Translations under genes and position numbers: made by a program
Source: CAWGOF01 sp963824225
GTDB taxonomy: Bacteria; Acidobacteriota; Polarisedimenticolia; Polarisedimenticolales; Polarisedimenticolaceae
DNA: 64,000 nt
Assembly: GCA_963824225.1 (NCBI GenBank)
Contig: CAWGOF010000003.1
Coordinates: forward strand, 2,480,001 to 2,544,000
Direction: 5' to 3'
Notes under the pieces: generated by a model
The model's input: only the letters and a program-made list of their open reading frames with translations
What the model was told of the DNA's origin: nothing
The model's database searches: none
Part shown: positions 8,945 to 18,641 of the stretch, piece by piece
Numbering within the stretch: position 1 is the first letter of the stretch
Layout of the letters: the number at the start of each line of letters is the position of its first letter

Positions 8945-10722
8945 CGCCCCGATCCCGAGACCGGCTGCCGAGATTGGACGTCGGCCAGGAACGCGTCGAT
9001 GCGCTCGGCGAGGAGTGGTAGCGGCAGGGAGCCGTTCTCGAGCACCGCGTCGTGGAATGCGCGCAGGTCGAACCGCTCTCCCAGGGCGTCCTCGGCGCGT
9101 TGACGCAACCGGCGGATCTCCATCTCGCCCGTCTTGTACGCGAGGGCCTGGCCGGGCCACGAGATGTACCGGTCGATCTCCGTCTCGACCTCGTGCAGCG
9201 AGAGCGCGGTGTGGCGGGCCATGTAGTCGATCGCCCGCTCGCGCGTCCAGCCGAACGCGTGGATCCCGGTGTCGACGACGAGACGGCACGCGCGCCACAT
9301 CTCGTAGGTCAGGCGGCCGAAATCCGTGTACGGGTCGGTGTAGAAGCCGACCTCGAGCCCGAGGCGCTCGGAGTACAGCCCCCAGCCCTCGCCGAAGGCG
9401 TCGACGTAGGCGTAGCGTCGGAATGTCGGGATACCGGTCAGCTCCTTGGACAGGGCGACCTGGAAATGGTGCCCCGGTACGGCCTCGTGGAGCGTCAGGG
9501 CCTCGAGCGCGTACAGCGGTCGGCTGCGCAGCGCGTGCGTGTTGACCCAGTACGTCCCGCCGCGGGTCCCCTCGAGCGGCGCGCCGACGTAGCGTCCGGC
9601 GGTGTATTTCGGCGCGAGGTCGTCGGGCACCGGCTCGACGCCGTACGGCTGGCGCGGGAAGCGCCGGAACAGCGCGGGGAGCTTGCCGTCCATGCGCTTC
9701 GCGATCCGCGAAGCGCGGTCGAGCAGCTCGTCGGGCGTGCGGGCGTAGAACCGCGGATCGCTGCGCAGGAAGCCCAGGAAGGCGTCGAACGTGCCCTCGA
9801 AGCCGGTGCGCTTGATCACCGCATCCATCTCGGCGCGGATGCGCTCGACCTCGGACGTGCCGATCTCGTGCACGTGCTCGGGCGTTCGATCGAGCGTCGT
9901 GAAATGCCGAACCAGCCAGGCGTAGTACGCGCGTCCATCCGGCAGGTCCGAGGCGGCGATCGACGTGCGGGCGTGCGGGATGTAGTCGTCGGTGAAGAAG
10001 CCGAGCAGCCGGCCGTAGGCCGGCAGCACCGATCCCGCGATCGCCGCCCGACCCGCGTCGCGGAGCCGCGCGCGCTGCGCCTCGGGTACGCCCGGCGGAA
10101 ACCTCTCGAACGGTGCCATGAACACGCTCGACTCGGGCTGCGCTTCGGCATGCGGGCGGATCGTCTGGTCGTATCCGTCGAGGACGATCCGCGGAACGGT
10201 GAACCCCGTGCGCAATCCCTCGCGGAGCCAGGCGATCTGCTGGTCGAAGTACGCCGGGATCGCGCGCAGGCGAGCGAGGTAGCTCTCGTATTCGCGTACG
10301 TACGCGAGCGGAACCTCCTCGGGCAAGCGCACGATGTCGGTGTGGAACCCGCTGTCGCTCGTGATCGGCAGCCGCTGCGCCCCGAGCTCGAACGAGCGCA
10401 CCGACTCGTCGAGGCGCCGGATGAACAGATCGAGATTGATCCGGTCGGCCGGCGCAAGCGCCGAGCGATCCATGCGCCGCAGCTCGGCCAGCACGCTGCG
10501 CTGCCTCGCGGCTTGGCGCTCGAGCGCCGCGGGCGACACGTCGGGCAGCCGATCGTCGTAGCGCGGGTCGCCCACCGCGGTCGCGAGGAGCGGATCGTCG
10601 GCCAGCTCGCGGCCCCACTCCTCGGCGATGATCGCGTCGAGCCGGGCCTTCGGATCCGGGAGCTCCGCTCGGCTCGGTGACGCGGCAGCCAGGATCGCGA
10701 GCACAGCGACAATGGATCTCAT
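8941..10722 (-). CDS. DUF885 family exported protein, putative metallopeptidase
   Basis: A 593-residue protein of the DUF885 family. The signal peptide is short (MRSIVAVLAILAAASPSRA). The family's hallmark HEAVPGHHFQ lies near residue 420, an HExxxHH arrangement that suggests a zinc site, and DAFGEGWGLYSE follows it and may give a further acidic ligand. These proteins resemble M3/M32-type oligopeptidases and are assumed to be extracytoplasmic peptidases, but few have been studied. The ATG at 10722 follows GAGGACCGC, a plausible ribosome site. The gene diverges from the CocE-type hydrolase gene, with 55 bases between them. Confidence 0.88.
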   Translation of the reverse strand: MRSIVAVLAILAAASPSRAELPDPKARLDAIIAEEWGRELADDPLLATAVGDPRYDDRLPDVSPAALERQAARQRSVLAELRRMDRSALAPADRINLDLFIRRLDESVRSFELGAQRLPITSDSGFHTDIVRLPEEVPLAYVREYESYLARLRAIPAYFDQQIAWLREGLRTGFTVPRIVLDGYDQTIRPHAEAQPESSVFMAPFERFPPGVPEAQRARLRDAGRAAIAGSVLPAYGRLLGFFTDDYIPHARTSIAASDLPDGRAYYAWLVRHFTTLDRTPEHVHEIGTSEVERIRAEMDAVIKRTGFEGTFDAFLGFLRSDPRFYARTPDELLDRASRIAKRMDGKLPALFRRFPRQPYGVEPVPDDLAPKYTAGRYVGAPLEGTRGGTYWVNTHALRSRPLYALEALTLHEAVPGHHFQVALSKELTGIPTFRRYAYVDAFGEGWGLYSERLGLEVGFYTDPYTDFGRLTYEMWRACRLVVDTGIHAFGWTRERAIDYMARHTALSLHEVETEIDRYISWPGQALAYKTGEMEIRRLRQRAEDALGERFDLRAFHDAVLENGSLPLPLLAERIDAFLADVQSRQPVSGSGR

Positions 10723-10777
10723 GCGGTCCTCCGGCTGACACTCTAACTCGGACCGCGACGTCGGGTAGACTGCGGAG

Positions 10778-12683
10778 ATGCTCCGCTCGCTGATGCGCCA
10801 TATTTCGAGACCTGTCGCGCTGGCGTTCCTCGCACTCCTCGCCGGAGCGGCCGCGGCGAAAGAGGAGGAATCGCCCGAGCGGACGGCGTACATCCGCTCG
10901 CACTTCACCAAGCTCGAGCACGCGGTCCCGATGCGCGACGGCGTGCGGCTGTTCACCGCGATCTACGTGCCGAACGACGGCAAGACCCATCCGATCCTGC
11001 TCGTCCGCACCCCGTATTCGGTTGCGCCGTACGGGTCCGATCGGTACAAGGATCGGCTCGGCCCGAGCGACGCGTTCGACCGCGCGGGGCTCATCTTCGT
11101 GTTCCAGGACGTGCGCGGACGGTTCCTGTCCGAGGGCGAGTACAGCAACATGCGACCGCACGTCCCGAACAAACGGGACAGGATGACCGACGAGAGCACG
11201 GACACGTACGACACGATCGACTGGCTCCTCGAGAACGTCCCGGGTCACAACGGCAAGGTCGGGCAGTGGGGCATCTCGTATCCCGGCTTCTACACGTCGG
11301 CCGGGGTGATCGACTCGCACCCCGCGCTCGCCGCCGTGTCGCCGCAGGCGCCGATCGCCGACTGGTTCTGGGACGACATGCACCACAACGGTGCGTTCAT
11401 CCTGCCCCTGGCGTTCAACTTCTTCTCGTCGTTCGGCGTGGCGCGGAGCGGTCCGACGACGCGCCGGGAGCCACGGTTCGACCACCGGACGCCCGACGGC
11501 TACCAGTTCTTCCTCGACATGGGTCCGCTATCGAACGCCAACACGCGCTACCTGCACGGCGCGATCGCGTTCTGGAACGAGATGGCCGCGCACCCGAATT
11601 ACGACGCGTTCTGGCAGGCGCGCAACCTCCTGCCGCACCTGAAGAACATCCGGGCCGCCGTGCTCGTCGTCGGAGGCTGGTTCGACACCGAGGACTTGTA
11701 CGGTTCGCTGAAGACGTATCAATCGATCGAGAAGCAGAACCCGAAGATCGCGAACGCGCTGGTGATGGGCCCGTGGTCCCATGGCCAGTGGGCCCGCGAT
11801 CCCGGATCGGCGCTCGGGACCGCCGAGTTCGGCTTCGCCACGTCGGACGACTTCCAGGCCCGGATGCTGCTTCCGTTCTTCCTGCATCACCTGGCCGGCG
11901 GTCCGGACCCGCGCCTCGCCGAGGCCAACGTGTTCGAGACCGGTGCGAACCGCTGGCGGCGCTTCGATGCCTGGCCCCCGCCGGCTCTCGCGGCGCGGGA
12001 CCTGTACCTGCGCGAGGACGGCGCGCTCGGCGTTACACCGCCCGCGGGTCAGGATGCGTTCGACGAGTACGTCGTCCGATCCGGCCAAGCCCGTCCCGTA
12101 CACGATGGAGATCACGGCCGACTGGGCCAAGAACTACATGACCGAGGACCAGCGCTTCGCCGCGTGGCGACCGGACGTCCTCGTGTACCGCGGCGAGCCG
12201 CTCGAGCAGGATCTGACGCTCGCGGGACCGATCGTCGCCGATCTGTGGGTCTCGACGACCGGCGGCGATGCGGACTGGATCGTCAAGCTGATCGACGTGT
12301 ACCCCGGAGAGCTGCCGGGGCAGACCGAGTCCGAGCGCGAGAAACCCGAGGCCGACGCCTACCCCGGCGGGCGCCAGATGCTCGTCCGCGCCGAGGTGCT
12401 GCGCGGTCGGTTCCGCGAGAGCTTCGAGCGCCCGACGCCGTTCGTCCCCGGCGAGCCGACGCGGGTGACGTTCGAGCTGCGCGACGTGCTGCACACGTTC
12501 CGGCGCGGCCATCGGCTGATGGTCCAGGTCCAGAGCACGTGGTTCCCGTTCGTCGACCGCAACCCGCAGAGCTGGGTCCCGAACATCTTCGACGCCAAGG
12601 CGACGGACTTCGTCAAAGCGACCCAGCGCGTCTACCGCTCCTCACAGTACCCCAGCCACCTGCGCGTCGGAGTGTTGCGCTGA
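10778..12683 (+). CDS. CocE/NonD family X-Pro dipeptidyl-peptidase-like hydrolase (one frameshift)
   Basis: Exported alpha/beta hydrolase of the CocE/acyl-amidase type, about 634 residues after repair, with a signal peptide (LALLAGAAAA). The nucleophile elbow is GQWGISYPG near residue 168, the aspartate lies in GGWFDTEDL, and the histidine is in GPWSHGQW. The C-terminal jelly-roll that caps these enzymes follows in a second frame. The break is at 12074: reading gtc, skipping one g, then tcc restores DEYVSDPAKPVPYT, a family motif. Members cleave X-Pro peptides, cocaine or cephalosporin esters; the substrate here is unknown. The frameshift is probably a sequence error, because both halves are well conserved. 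Confidence 0.88.
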
Positions 12684-12698
12684 GCGGTCGATACCGCC

Positions 12699-14333
12699 TC
12701 AGAAGTCGACCTCGTGGACGACGAGGGACGGCGAGCCGTCGGGCGCCCGGGCCACGAACGAAGCAGCTCCGCTCCGCTTCCATTCGCCCGGTCGCGCGAT
12801 GATCGCCACGCGGTCGGGCACTCCGTTCTTCTCGAGCTCCGCGAGGCGCCGAACGTCGGCATCGTCGAACAGCACGATCGTCTTGCCGAAACGGTGCACG
12901 CGATCGGTGTCGGGGCGGGTCTCGATCTCGCGCGGCTCGGTGAACCAGGCTGCCGGATCGTAGTCCCAGCCCACGAGCAGCAACACGAACGGCTGCGCCA
13001 GCGCCGCCGAGTCGCGCGCGCTGAACACGACCGCGTCGTACGTCGAGAGGCGCGGCTTGAGCCAGGCGGCGGCCTCGAGCACGTCCGCGTTGAACAAGCG
13101 ATGCAGGTCGTTGCTCCTGGCGAAGCCCGAGAAGTAGCCGCGTAAGCAGATAGCGGCGTCGACGACGAGGATTCCCGCGAGCAGGATCCCCGCGACGCGC
13201 CAGCGCTGCACGCTCGAGCCCGCGGTCCAGCGCCACACCGCGACGACGCCGATCGCGGTCAGGACGATCCAGACCACGAAGCCCGGCGCGACGCGCAGCA
13301 GGTGCGCGCTCGGGTGACGCATGAACACGTCGCCGATCGGTGTGATCAGGGCCCATACGGCCACGGCTCGCGCGGCGAGCGATCGCCGCACGCCTCGCAG
13401 CACGACGACGACGCCGATCAACAGGAACGGTAGCCAGACCCAGCGCAGCGGCCCCGTGCCGGGAAGCGTGTGCAGCGGGAACATGTCGCCGCGGGCGAAC
13501 AAGAACTCCGGGGACAGCTGTCCCGCGTAGCGCGAGGCGATCCGCCCGAGGATCGTGGTCCAGGCTTCTCCGGGCTGCCACAGCGCGAGGCTGGCCCCGC
13601 GCTTGACGACGCCCGCATCGGTCAGGTGCTTGAAGACGAGCGGCAGAAAGATCGGCAGGAACCCGAGGACGAATGCCCCGGCGGCTCGGCGGCTGGCCGG
13701 CTGGCGCAGGGCGCTGCGCGTCGCGTCGAAGCTCACGGCGAGGAACCCGAGCGCGAACAGCGGGACGAAGATCCGCACGGCGTAGTACCCGTAGCACCCG
13801 ATACCGGCGGCGATCCCGGCGAGGAGCGCGAGCGTGGGTCGGACCGGGCGCGTGGTGAGCAAGAGCCCGAGCGGAAGCAACGTCAGGAACGGCGCGACAC
13901 CCGCCTCGTGGCCCCAGCGTCCGAGGAGCAGAAACGGGGGCGCCACGGCGACGAGCCCCGCGGCGACGAACGCCGTCGCATCATCGAACAGCCGGCGGAC
14001 GACGAGATGGACCAGGACGATCAGCGCGATGCCCGCGAGGCACGACGGAAGCGCCGTCGTCTGCGGCGACATCCCCAGCGCTGCCTGGAACGGCAGGAGC
14101 AAGTAGTAGTACAGGGTCGTCTGGTTTTCGCCGAAGCCTTGCGAATAGAACACGGGCCACGGAACGCCGTGCCAGTCCGTGCCGCGAGCCAGAAGGCACT
14201 TCACGGTCCAGGCGTTGGCTGCGGCGTCGATGTGCAGGCCGGGAGGCGCCGTGCCGAGCGCGAACAAGCGCAGGGCGGCCCCGACGATCCCACAGGCCAG
14301 GAGCTGCGCTCGCGCGCGGAACGCAGGGTTCAC
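12699..14333 (-). CDS. GT39-like membrane glycosyltransferase
   Basis: A 544-residue integral membrane protein with about eleven hydrophobic segments and a soluble C-terminal domain from about residue 400. The first periplasmic loop holds an acidic residue in GLHIDAAANAW, in the place of the catalytic acidic residue of ArnT/PMT (GT39/GT83) glycosyltransferases, which use a lipid-linked sugar donor. The GTG start at 14333 overlaps the TGA of the upstream cyclase-fold gene (GTGA), so the two are coupled. The product may modify a lipid or surface glycan. Donor and acceptor cannot be told from the sequence. Confidence 0.78.
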   Translation of the reverse strand: MNPAFRARAQLLACGIVGAALRLFALGTAPPGLHIDAAANAWTVKCLLARGTDWHGVPWPVFYSQGFGENQTTLYYYLLLPFQAALGMSPQTTALPSCLAGIALIVLVHLVVRRLFDDATAFVAAGLVAVAPPFLLLGRWGHEAGVAPFLTLLPLGLLLTTRPVRPTLALLAGIAAGIGCYGYYAVRIFVPLFALGFLAVSFDATRSALRQPASRRAAGAFVLGFLPIFLPLVFKHLTDAGVVKRGASLALWQPGEAWTTILGRIASRYAGQLSPEFLFARGDMFPLHTLPGTGPLRWVWLPFLLIGVVVVLRGVRRSLAARAVAVWALITPIGDVFMRHPSAHLLRVAPGFVVWIVLTAIGVVAVWRWTAGSSVQRWRVAGILLAGILVVDAAICLRGYFSGFARSNDLHRLFNADVLEAAAWLKPRLSTYDAVVFSARDSAALAQPFVLLLVGWDYDPAAWFTEPREIETRPDTDRVHRFGKTIVLFDDADVRRLAELEKNGVPDRVAIIARPGEWKRSGAASFVARAPDGSPSLVVHEVDF

Positions 14334-15265
14334 ACGTCCCACCAGCGCAGCACGCGCAGGGCCCGGAGCGTGTTCCAGCGGCTGGGCCGGCCGAGGCGCT
14401 CCATCTCGAACCATACCTGGCCCCGGTGCACGTGATCGAGGGTCCAGCGGCCGTCGGGCCGCCGGGCGCGACGAACGACGTCGATCGCGTCTCGGAGCCG
14501 CTCGTCGCGCCGGGCCCCGACCGCCTGGAAATGATCGAGCGCGCGCAGCACGTCGTAGTGCCAGCGCGGCGGGAACGCGAATCGCAGGAACAGCGGCTTG
14601 ATCACGCTTCCCGTGCGGTGCGAGCGGAACAGGCGGTGCGCGAGCAGGAATTCACGGCCGCGGCGCTGCGCGGCGCGCACCGTGCGGACCCGGCGCGGAC
14701 GGTAGAGCTCGTAGGACCGCAGTCCCTCGAGCACGCTGATCGTCGTGTGCACCGACGCGTGGGTCGCGCCGCGGCGCAGCCGACAGTTCCATCCGCCGTC
14801 GGGCATCTGGCGCTCGAGCAGATGGCGCGCCAGCGCGTGGATCCGCTCGTCGTCGTGCTCGAACGCGGTCGCGATCGACAGCACCATGCCCGTGACGCAC
14901 GTCTCGCTCGGACCGTGCCAATCGAAGATCGCGCCGCCGTCGGGCTGGCAACCGGCATCGAGCATGCGCGCACACGCCCGGTGCGCCCGCGGGTCTCGCG
15001 GAGACAGACCGAGGTCGCGCAGCAGGAGCATCGTGTAGGTCGTGGAGATCCACTTCGGATGGTACAGACCGTCGTCGGACGAGCGGCCGGCAGCCCAGCC
15101 CCCGCGGCGGTCCTGGCGCGCGAGGATGCGCGCTCCCCAGCCCTCGACGCCGACCCGCCGCCGCTCGCGCTCGACCACACGCTGGGACGCTCCGAGGAGA
15201 TCGCGCTCGACCTGCCAGCGGATCGCTGGATCGCCTTCGAGGAGCCAGTCGATCGGTGCCAGCAT
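14330..15265 (-). CDS. Alpha-alpha toroid protein, prenyltransferase/squalene-cyclase-like repeats
   Basis: A 311-residue soluble protein with repeated segments of the QW type: RQDRRGGWAAG, QPDGGAIFDW, QMPDGGWNC and RRPDGRWTLD. These are the helix-connecting turns of terpenoid-cyclase-like alpha-alpha toroids. The squalene-hopene cyclase acid motif DxDD is not visible, and the protein is half the length of a true cyclase, so it is probably a single-toroid, non-cyclase member. It is coupled by GTGA to the GT39-like gene and lies 12 bases upstream of nothing else on its strand. Function unknown. Confidence 0.7.
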   Translation of the reverse strand: MLAPIDWLLEGDPAIRWQVERDLLGASQRVVERERRRVGVEGWGARILARQDRRGGWAAGRSSDDGLYHPKWISTTYTMLLLRDLGLSPRDPRAHRACARMLDAGCQPDGGAIFDWHGPSETCVTGMVLSIATAFEHDDERIHALARHLLERQMPDGGWNCRLRRGATHASVHTTISVLEGLRSYELYRPRRVRTVRAAQRRGREFLLAHRLFRSHRTGSVIKPLFLRFAFPPRWHYDVLRALDHFQAVGARRDERLRDAIDVVRRARRPDGRWTLDHVHRGQVWFEMERLGRPSRWNTLRALRVLRWWDV

Positions 15266-15277
15266 GGGATCCGGGGC

Positions 15278-15595
15278 TCAGACCCGCCCGCGCAGCTTGG
15301 CCAGCCACCAGCGCGCTCCGACGAGCAGGAACCGCCAGTCGCGGAAGAACTCGGGCGGGCGGCCCTCGAACCAGTGGCCCACGAACTGCAGCGCCCAGCC
15401 GAGGACGAACAGCGCCGTCGGCACGGGCCACAGCCGCGGCACGAACAGCGCCACGACGAACAGCGGCACGGACAGGGCGATCGTCGGAATACCGATCGTG
15501 TGACACGCGCGGTTGATCGGATGCCGGTGGCTCTGCGAGTACTCGTCGATCCACTGCGTCATCGGCTTCGAGCCCAGCATCGGTCCTCCGCTCAT
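15278..15595 (-). CDS. Mpo1-like (DUF962) membrane protein
   Basis: A 105-residue protein of the DUF962/Mpo1 family. It contains HPINRACHTIGIP near residue 24 and a later GHWFEGRPP, the conserved histidines that bind iron in yeast Mpo1, a dioxygenase that shortens 2-hydroxy fatty acids. Two membrane segments lie between them. The ATG at 15595 overlaps the TGA of the CAAX-type protease gene (ATGA); an internal ATG at 15580 is a possible alternative. Bacterial members are mostly unstudied, so the lipid oxidation role is inferred from the yeast enzyme. Confidence 0.85.
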   Translation of the reverse strand: MSGGPMLGSKPMTQWIDEYSQSHRHPINRACHTIGIPTIALSVPLFVVALFVPRLWPVPTALFVLGWALQFVGHWFEGRPPEFFRDWRFLLVGARWWLAKLRGRV

Positions 15596-16410
15596 CCGGG
15601 CAGGATCCGGCTCCACAGGTACCACGTCAACAGCTTCCCGCCGTCGATCACGTCGTGCAACACGATCACGGCGAGCATCGAGCGCGTCTTCTCGTACAGC
15701 AGGCACAGGAGCAGCGACGGCACGAGGATCACGGTCAGCGAGATCGCGGCGCTGGCCAGGATCGCTCGAGGGTTTCCGCTGAGCCACTGCGTGTGCCAGC
15801 CGGCGAACAGGATCGCCGCCAGGAGCGTGCTCGCCCGAATCGTGAACCAGCCGCGGCCGAACACCCGGGTGTACCGCCGATCGAGCGCGTTCTGCAGGAA
15901 TCCGCGGCCGAACAGCTCCTCGATGAATCCGACCAACAGCGTAAAGTGCACGACGGTCGCGGCGATGCGCGGCGTCGCGGCGCCGTGGATCAGCATGTGC
16001 AACGGGTTCTTGGCGTGGAACTCGGCGAGGGTCATCGGAACGCGGTCGTGTGTCGCTTGCGTGGCGAAGGACAGCGCGACGACGATCGCGCCCCAGAACA
16101 CGACCCACGCCACGAGCGCGACGGCGGACGATCCCAGGAGCCACCCGAGAACCGGGCGCTGCGGATCGACCCAGCGTATGCCGAACCCGCGGAGGGTCGA
16201 GCGGTAGGTCAGGCGGATCAGGAGATACGGAACGAGAGCGCCCGAGACGAGCGGTGGAAACACGACGGCCACGAGCGCCGGCAGCCTCTCGCGCAGCCCG
16301 GTCGACCGGAGCAGATCGAACGTGAGCTCGCCGAGCATCCCGCCGCCGATGGTCACACCGAGCAGGAACCAGAACGAGTACAGACCGCTCCGCGGCTCGG
16401 CTGCGTCCAT
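15592..16410 (-). CDS. CPBP family intramembrane glutamic protease (CAAX protease-like)
   Basis: A 272-residue polytopic membrane protein with about eight hydrophobic segments. It has the family motifs FIEELFGRGFLQ near residue 165 (EExxxR), FAGWHTQW (FxxxH) and VLHDVIDGG near the C-terminus, which together form the active site of Rce1/ABI-type intramembrane proteases. In bacteria these proteins process prenylated or bacteriocin-type peptides or affect immunity and regulation; the substrate here is unknown. The Mpo1-like gene is coupled downstream by ATGA. The upstream gene, on the same strand, ends 1 base away from this start. Confidence 0.9.
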   Translation of the reverse strand: MDAAEPRSGLYSFWFLLGVTIGGGMLGELTFDLLRSTGLRERLPALVAVVFPPLVSGALVPYLLIRLTYRSTLRGFGIRWVDPQRPVLGWLLGSSAVALVAWVVFWGAIVVALSFATQATHDRVPMTLAEFHAKNPLHMLIHGAATPRIAATVVHFTLLVGFIEELFGRGFLQNALDRRYTRVFGRGWFTIRASTLLAAILFAGWHTQWLSGNPRAILASAAISLTVILVPSLLLCLLYEKTRSMLAVIVLHDVIDGGKLLTWYLWSRILPG

Positions 16411-16411
16411 G

Positions 16412-17437
16412 TCAGAGCTTGCCCTGGTCCACGTCGTGCAGGAACGCGATCAGCCCATCGAGATACGCGCGCGTGTCGTCGTACATCGCCATGTGGCTGC
16501 CGTTCGGACAGAACAGGTACCGCGCGCGCGGCACGGCCTCGGCCATCGCCTGCATGTGCGCCGGCTCCATCGTGTCGTGGCGCGCGCCGATGACCAGCGT
16601 CGGCACGGCGATGCGCGGCAGGTCGGCCACGCGGTCCCACGCCTCGAGCGTGCCCTTCGCTCCGAGCTCGCTCGGCCCCTGCATCCGCACGTAGATCTGC
16701 TTGTTCAGGTGCGCGAACGATCGCTGCACCGGTTCGGGCCAGCGGTCGGCGGGGAGGCGCAAGACGTGCTGGACGTAGTGGTGGTCGACGAGCAGCTGCT
16801 CGTAGCGCTCGTCGTAGCGGCCCGCGGCCTCGAGCGCCTCGATCTCGGCCAGGACGGCGGGATCGATCTGTGGTTTGAGCACGCGCGTGGCGTACGCGTT
16901 GTACGCCGGAATGCTGGCCATCATGTTCGAGATGACCAGACCCTTGAGCTCGGCGCCGTGGGCCAGCGCGTACTCGATCGCCAGCATCCCGCCCCACGAG
17001 TGGCCGAGCAGGAAGAAGTTGCTGCGGTCGAGGCCCAGCGCCTGGCGCACCTGCTCGACCTCGTCGACGAACCGCGGAATCGTCCACAGCTCGGTCGCGT
17101 CGGGCTGGTCGCTGTAGCTCGAGCCGAGCTGGTCGTAGTAGTAGTACTCGACGCCCGCGGCCGGGAGGAAGCTGTCGAAGATCTCGAAGTACTCGTGCGT
17201 GCAACCGGGCCCGCCGTGGAGCAGCAGGAGCTTGATGCGCGGGTTGCTGCCAACGCGCTTGGTCCACACGCGAAACGTTCCGCGCGGCGTGGTGATCGGG
17301 ATCATCTTGACGCCTCCGCTCGACGCGTCGTCGCGGCCGCTCGAATCGAGATCCCGCGCGACCGCGTCGGCTTCGCGCGGCGTCTCGGACGCGCAGCCGG
17401 CGAGCAGCACGAGAGCCAGGACGCCGAACGCCCGCAT
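16412..17437 (-). CDS. Proline iminopeptidase-like alpha/beta hydrolase, lipoprotein
   Basis: A 341-residue serine hydrolase of the proline-iminopeptidase (S33) group. HGGPG, the oxyanion motif of the family, lies near residue 73, the nucleophile elbow GHSWGG near residue 137, the aspartate is in GARHDTMEP, and the histidine is in NGSHMAM. The N-terminus is a lipoprotein signal with lipobox LLAGC, so the enzyme is probably attached to a membrane on the periplasmic side. That is unusual for a family that is often cytoplasmic. The start is ATG at 17437, preceded by a run of G residues; an ATG 33 bases further upstream would put charged residues before the signal. Releases N-terminal proline in known members. 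Confidence 0.9.
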   Translation of the reverse strand: MRAFGVLALVLLAGCASETPREADAVARDLDSSGRDDASSGGVKMIPITTPRGTFRVWTKRVGSNPRIKLLLLHGGPGCTHEYFEIFDSFLPAAGVEYYYYDQLGSSYSDQPDATELWTIPRFVDEVEQVRQALGLDRSNFFLLGHSWGGMLAIEYALAHGAELKGLVISNMMASIPAYNAYATRVLKPQIDPAVLAEIEALEAAGRYDERYEQLLVDHHYVQHVLRLPADRWPEPVQRSFAHLNKQIYVRMQGPSELGAKGTLEAWDRVADLPRIAVPTLVIGARHDTMEPAHMQAMAEAVPRARYLFCPNGSHMAMYDDTRAYLDGLIAFLHDVDQGKL

Positions 17438-17491
17438 GCCCCCCCGGACACGATGCCGAGAGTATGGCACGGTCGACGCGAAAAACGCGCG

Positions 17492-18625
17492 TCAGCGGGC
17501 GCGCGGGTCGGCGAGGGCCGGATCGCTCAGCAGCCCCGGGTCGGTCAGGCTGTCGAGGAACGCGAGGAGGTCCTGCTTCTCGCGCGCGTCGAGCGCGAAC
17601 CCGGTCAGGCGCTCACTCTTGAGCAGGCTCGTCGTCGCCCGACCGCCCGCGGCGTACAGGTCGATCACCTCGCCGAGCGTGGCCACGCTCCCGTCGTGCA
17701 TGTACGGCGCCGTGACCGCGACGTTGCGCAGGGTCGGCGCGCGGAACCGTCCCATGTCGGCGGGCTCGCCGGTCACGCCGCACACGCCGGTGTTGTCCGC
17801 GGGGTACGCTCCCGCCCCATCGAGGTCGTACAGCCCGGTGTTGTGGAACGTCGGCGCGATCGCCGGCGCGCCATCGAAGCGGATCGGACCCGAGAACGTG
17901 AAGCCGTCGTGGCACGCGGAGCATTGCAGCCGTGCAGAATGGAACAGCCGCATACCGCGCTTGGCCGAGTCGCTCATCGCGGTCGTCTCGTCGTGATAGA
18001 CGTAGCGGTCGTACGGCGAGCCGCCGGACAGGATCGTGCGCGTGAACGTCGCGATCGCATGGACGACGTTGGGGAGCGTGACCGGGTCCGACTCCCCGGG
18101 GTACGCGTCGCGGAACATCGCGAGCCGCCCGGGATCGGCACGCAGTCGCTCCAGCACCTCGGCCTCGCGCCCGCCGATCCCGAGCTCCACGGGATCGTGG
18201 CCCAGCATCGGCACGAGCATCTGGTCCTCGAGTCGGTCGAGGCGCGGGTCGGCCCACGTGTAGCTCGCGTTGTAGGCGACGTTGGCGAGCGACATCGAGC
18301 CCCGCGGGTGCCGCATGCCCGTCGATCCGACCGCTCGATCGCGTCCGTCGGTGAACGCGAGCTCCTGCCGGTGGCACGTCGCACAGGCGAACGTCGCCGT
18401 GCCGGACAGACGCGTGTCGTAGAACAGGGCCCGGCCGAGCCGGACCTTCTCGACGCTCATCGGGTTGTCCGCCGGGACGAGCGGCAGCGGGAAGCCGGCC
18501 GGGACGTTCCATACCCAGCCAGGCTCGGTCGCCTCGGCCGCGGGCGCAGCGCGCGGGAGGTCGCGGACGCGCACGGGCGCCTGGGCGCAGCCGAGCAGCG
18601 CCACGCACAGCGCGACGGCGGTCAA
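17492..18625 (-). CDS. Di-heme cytochrome c peroxidase/MauG family lipoprotein
   Basis: About 377 residues with two CxxCH heme-c motifs, CATCHRQ near residue 83 and CSACHDG near residue 220. The spacing and the motifs LGRALFYDTRLS and APTLRNVAVTAPYMHDG are those of bacterial cytochrome c peroxidases and MauG. Known members reduce hydrogen peroxide or oxidise protein side chains in the periplasm. TTG at 18625 gives a lipoprotein signal with lipobox ALLGC. No ATG or GTG fits, and GAAGGGCGG lies just upstream. It starts 16 bases after the TPR gene, so the two are likely one operon. The second-heme region includes a methionine-rich loop, as in electron-accepting peroxidases. Confidence 0.9.
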   Translation of the reverse strand: MTAVALCVALLGCAQAPVRVRDLPRAAPAAEATEPGWVWNVPAGFPLPLVPADNPMSVEKVRLGRALFYDTRLSGTATFACATCHRQELAFTDGRDRAVGSTGMRHPRGSMSLANVAYNASYTWADPRLDRLEDQMLVPMLGHDPVELGIGGREAEVLERLRADPGRLAMFRDAYPGESDPVTLPNVVHAIATFTRTILSGGSPYDRYVYHDETTAMSDSAKRGMRLFHSARLQCSACHDGFTFSGPIRFDGAPAIAPTFHNTGLYDLDGAGAYPADNTGVCGVTGEPADMGRFRAPTLRNVAVTAPYMHDGSVATLGEVIDLYAAGGRATTSLLKSERLTGFALDAREKQDLLAFLDSLTDPGLLSDPALADPRAR

Positions 18626-18641
18626 ACCGCCGCGCCCTTCG

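Noticed and set aside
7145..11485. A very long open frame (about 1446 codons) on the minus strand across the propeller, zinc-ribbon and DUF885 genes
   Set aside because: It is antisense or out of frame to well supported genes, is arginine/alanine/proline-rich, and has no family motif. Such frames arise from high G+C content.
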